From AWTP1-13 sp963840075 (lineage in GTDB: Bacteria; Pseudomonadota; Alphaproteobacteria; Rhizobiales; Hyphomicrobiaceae), in the NCBI GenBank assembly GCA_963840075.1, contig CAWIXS010000011.1, positions 1 through 64,000 of the forward strand: a stretch of DNA of 64,000 nt. The letters run 5' to 3'. The notes below the pieces were generated by a model. It was given only the letters and a program-made list of their open reading frames with translations. It did no database searches and was not told where the DNA came from. How positions within the stretch are numbered: the first letter of the stretch is position 1; each line of letters starts with the position of its first letter. Position numbers and translations under genes: made by a program. Positions 62,104-64,000 of this stretch are shown piece by piece.

Positions 62104-62638
62104 GGCGGAGTTGAAGCTCGCAGGTTAATCCGTCTCTCATTGCGCAGCGCCGTTGCCTATAGTGCGCCGCACTGCAGGGCAAGGGAGCGGGGAAGAAAGG
62201 CAACAGGGATCGTGCAATCCGACGTTTGCGCCATCCGACTGCGCCTGAAGGAGGAGAAGACGCGCCATCGAACGCCTGATATAGGCTGACTTGGAGGTGC
62301 CGGGCAGGTCTGGCGCGGATGCCCGATACCGTGGCGGCGGCCTGGTAACCCCCTCCCCCGGCGGCTCGGCCTCTTGCCGGGGCAGCGCGCTCCAGCAGCT
62401 GGAAACGGTTTTTCACCAATAAAATGCTACTGCCATGCCATTCCGTAAGGCTTTCCGACGTGCTAGATGCCAGGACGGGACGGTTTTTTTGTCTGCGAAG
62501 ATCGAGTCAACGAGACGGTTGCGGTGCCAATGGCAGCCGGGCAAACGGCTGTCTTGAGCGTTCGCCGTTGCCATTAGAGTGATCACGCAACGAGCCCCCA
62601 CGCGCGGGCGGGTGCACCTGAGACGAGGGTTGAAGGGG
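62104..62638. other. Non-coding gap upstream of ruvX and the last gene
   Basis: About 535 bases with no convincing gene. TATAGT at 62158-62163 looks like a -10 box but lacks a good -35. A T-run (TTTTTTT, ~62485) follows a weak GACGGGACGG stretch. TTGAGC (~62555) and a TAGAGT about 15 bases on could be the promoter for the downstream gene. Confidence 0.4.
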
Positions 62639-64000
62639 ATGACCGACAATACCATCGGCAAGAGGCCGGGGCCGGCGAGCGGCCCTGGCCGCGGCTCGGG
62701 TGACATGCCCGCTTTCCTGGTCGACCTGGCCCGGAACGCTCCGGCCATGATGTGGACCTTCACGGCCACCACCTTTCTCTCCGCGCTGCTCCTGTTCGCG
62801 ATCCAGCCGATGTTCGCCAAGACGGTGCTGCCCGTGCTCGGCGGCTCGCCGTCGGTGTGGTCGGTGTCGGTGTTCTTCTTCCAGGCGGCGCTGCTGGCGG
62901 GCTACCTCTACGCCCACCTCCTGATCAACAAGGCGCCGGCGCACCTGACGGGGTACATCCACCTTGCGGTGTGCGTGCTGGCGTTCGTCTGCCTGCCGAT
63001 CGGCATGTCGACCTGGTTCAGCAGTGGCCCGCCGGAGGGCGAGCCTTACCTGTGGCAGCTCGGCCTGTTCACGGTGTCGATCGGGCTGCCGTTCATGGCG
63101 GTGTCGGCCAACGCGCCGCTGCTGCAGGCGTGGTTCGCGCGCAGCGGCCACCCCGACGCACGCGACCCCTACTTCATGTATGCGGCGAGCAACCTCGGCA
63201 GCCTGATCGCGCTCATCGGCTATCCCTTCCTGCTGGAGCCGGCGTTCGGCCTCTCCCAGCTCAAGGTGCACTGGGCGTGGGTCTACGGCCTCCTGGTGCT
63301 GGCGCTCGCCGCCTCGTTCTTCCTGATGCGCGGCGCCCAGGCCGGCGGCGTGCCGGAGGAGGCGGCCCCGCCCGACACCGACATCGCCTCGGCCGAGGCC
63401 CCGACCTGGCTCAGCCGGCTCGCCTGGATCGGGCTGGCGTTCGTCCCGGCCGCCCTGGTGACGGCGTTCACGGTGCACATCACGACCGACGTTGCCTCCG
63501 CGCCGCTGCTGTGGGTGTTCCCGCTGGCGCTCTATCTGCTCACCTTCGTCCTGGTGTTCCGTGACGAGCCGCTGATCCCGCGCGAGGCGCTCCTGTTCCT
63601 GCACCTCGTTGCCCTGGCGATCGCGTTCATCGCGCTCGCTTACCAGACCCACGATTGGTTCATCCTCAGCTTCACGGGTGTGGTGGCGTTCTTCACCACG
63701 GCGATGCTGGCGCACCGCACGCTCTACGAGACACGCCCGGCGCCGCGCTATCTCACGGAGTTCTATCTGTGGATGTCGTTCGGCGGTGCGCTGGGCGGCA
63801 TGTTCACCGCCCTGGTGGCGCCCAAGCTGTTCAACCAAATCTACGAGTACCCGCTGCTGCTGGCCCTGTCGATGGCCTGCCGACCGGGTGCGCTGAGCCT
63901 TTCGAAGGACAAGGAGAAGGCCTGGGACGAAGGGGTCCTGCTTTGGCTGATCGCCGCCGCGGGGCTGCTGGTGCTCCTGTGGCTGCCGACGGAGATCGTC
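62639..64000 (+). CDS. Spermidine synthase-like integral membrane protein (N-terminal part)
   Basis: At least 454 residues, open at the window end. The N-terminal half matches the membrane domain of fused MFS/spermidine-synthase proteins: SALLLFAIQPMFAKTVLPVLGG, SVFFFQAALLAGYLYAHLL, YAASNLGSLIALIGYPFLLEP, FVPAALVTAFTVHITTDVAS, FGGALGGMFTALVAPKLF. The methyltransferase-like half should follow beyond 64000. Near residue 420 is CRPGALSLSKDKEKA, encoded by a CTGAGCCTTTCGAAGGA word that looks like an intergenic repeat caught in frame. Confidence 0.8.
   Translation, partial: MTDNTIGKRPGPASGPGRGSGDMPAFLVDLARNAPAMMWTFTATTFLSALLLFAIQPMFAKTVLPVLGGSPSVWSVSVFFFQAALLAGYLYAHLLINKAPAHLTGYIHLAVCVLAFVCLPIGMSTWFSSGPPEGEPYLWQLGLFTVSIGLPFMAVSANAPLLQAWFARSGHPDARDPYFMYAASNLGSLIALIGYPFLLEPAFGLSQLKVHWAWVYGLLVLALAASFFLMRGAQAGGVPEEAAPPDTDIASAEAPTWLSRLAWIGLAFVPAALVTAFTVHITTDVASAPLLWVFPLALYLLTFVLVFRDEPLIPREALLFLHLVALAIAFIALAYQTHDWFILSFTGVVAFFTTAMLAHRTLYETRPAPRYLTEFYLWMSFGGALGGMFTALVAPKLFNQIYEYPLLLALSMACRPGALSLSKDKEKAWDEGVLLWLIAAAGLLVLLWLPTEIV

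Overview
The window looks like chromosome of a high-GC alphaproteobacterium, probably Hyphomicrobiales. Pointers are the overall base composition, a UPF0314/DUF2585 membrane protein, a bactofilin, a protein with three of the helix-hairpin-helix modules common in that order, and many NMT1-, TTT- and Liv-type solute uptake genes. I cannot name the species.

Layout. 0-2.7 kb: a ConA-like domain gene, then a decayed phage/island remnant on the minus strand abutting tRNA-Thr(CGT). 3-5.2 kb: a 3-hydroxyacyl-CoA dehydrogenase operon whose third gene is frameshifted. 5.3-13 kb: AsmA-like protein, the polyamine pair speD-speE, a BON/OmpA envelope protein, a 34-residue membrane peptide and the triple HhH membrane protein. 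13-19 kb: SDR, ligJ (4-oxalomesaconate hydratase), HpcH/HpaI aldolase, a 4,5-dihydroxyphthalate decarboxylase-like protein, a GFA protein and a quinone oxidoreductase. 20-26 kb: two NMT1-type binding proteins, FAH hydrolase, TauD-like dioxygenase and a complete ABC importer. 26.3-30.6 kb: a lasso-peptide gene cluster. 31-35.2 kb: bactofilin, MFS transporter, small secreted protein and leuA preceded by a leucine-rich leader peptide with a hairpin. 35.4-36.6 kb: a graveyard with remains of DUF2188, XRE and ImmA/IrrE genes. 36.8-46.3 kb: a lone LivF-type ATPase coupled to a polytopic membrane protein, hydantoinase-type hyuB-hyuA, tctBA and UPF0314. 46.3-54 kb: aromatic catabolism (broken ligC, ligA, ligB, TctC, FerA-like, FerB-like, extradiol dioxygenase). 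54-64 kb: sugar-binding-protein pseudogene, TctC, MetE-C-like, pentapeptide-repeat protein, AidB-like dehydrogenase, MarR, ruvX and the start of a membrane-embedded spermidine-synthase-like gene.

How the genes fit together. FerA plus FerB would turn ferulate into vanillin; phthalate-type or vanillate-type routes would give protocatechuate; LigAB opens it at the 4,5 bond; LigJ and an aldolase act near the end of that route. The local ligC has lost its start codon and about 110 internal codons, so the step after LigAB must come from another locus or be missing. The lasso cluster has intact protease and cyclase genes, but the best precursor candidate is out of frame with its own start codon and lacks a normally placed acceptor acid.

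Intergenic space is rich in short palindromes, including at least ten copies of a TCAGACCC/GGGTCTGA element, some of which have entered coding sequence. Frameshifted genes cluster in three islands (0.7-2.4, 35.4-36.6 and 54.1-54.5 kb) plus single cases elsewhere; the long genes between them are intact, which argues for real decay more than poor sequence. Homology calls rest on recognising family motifs by eye, with no searches.
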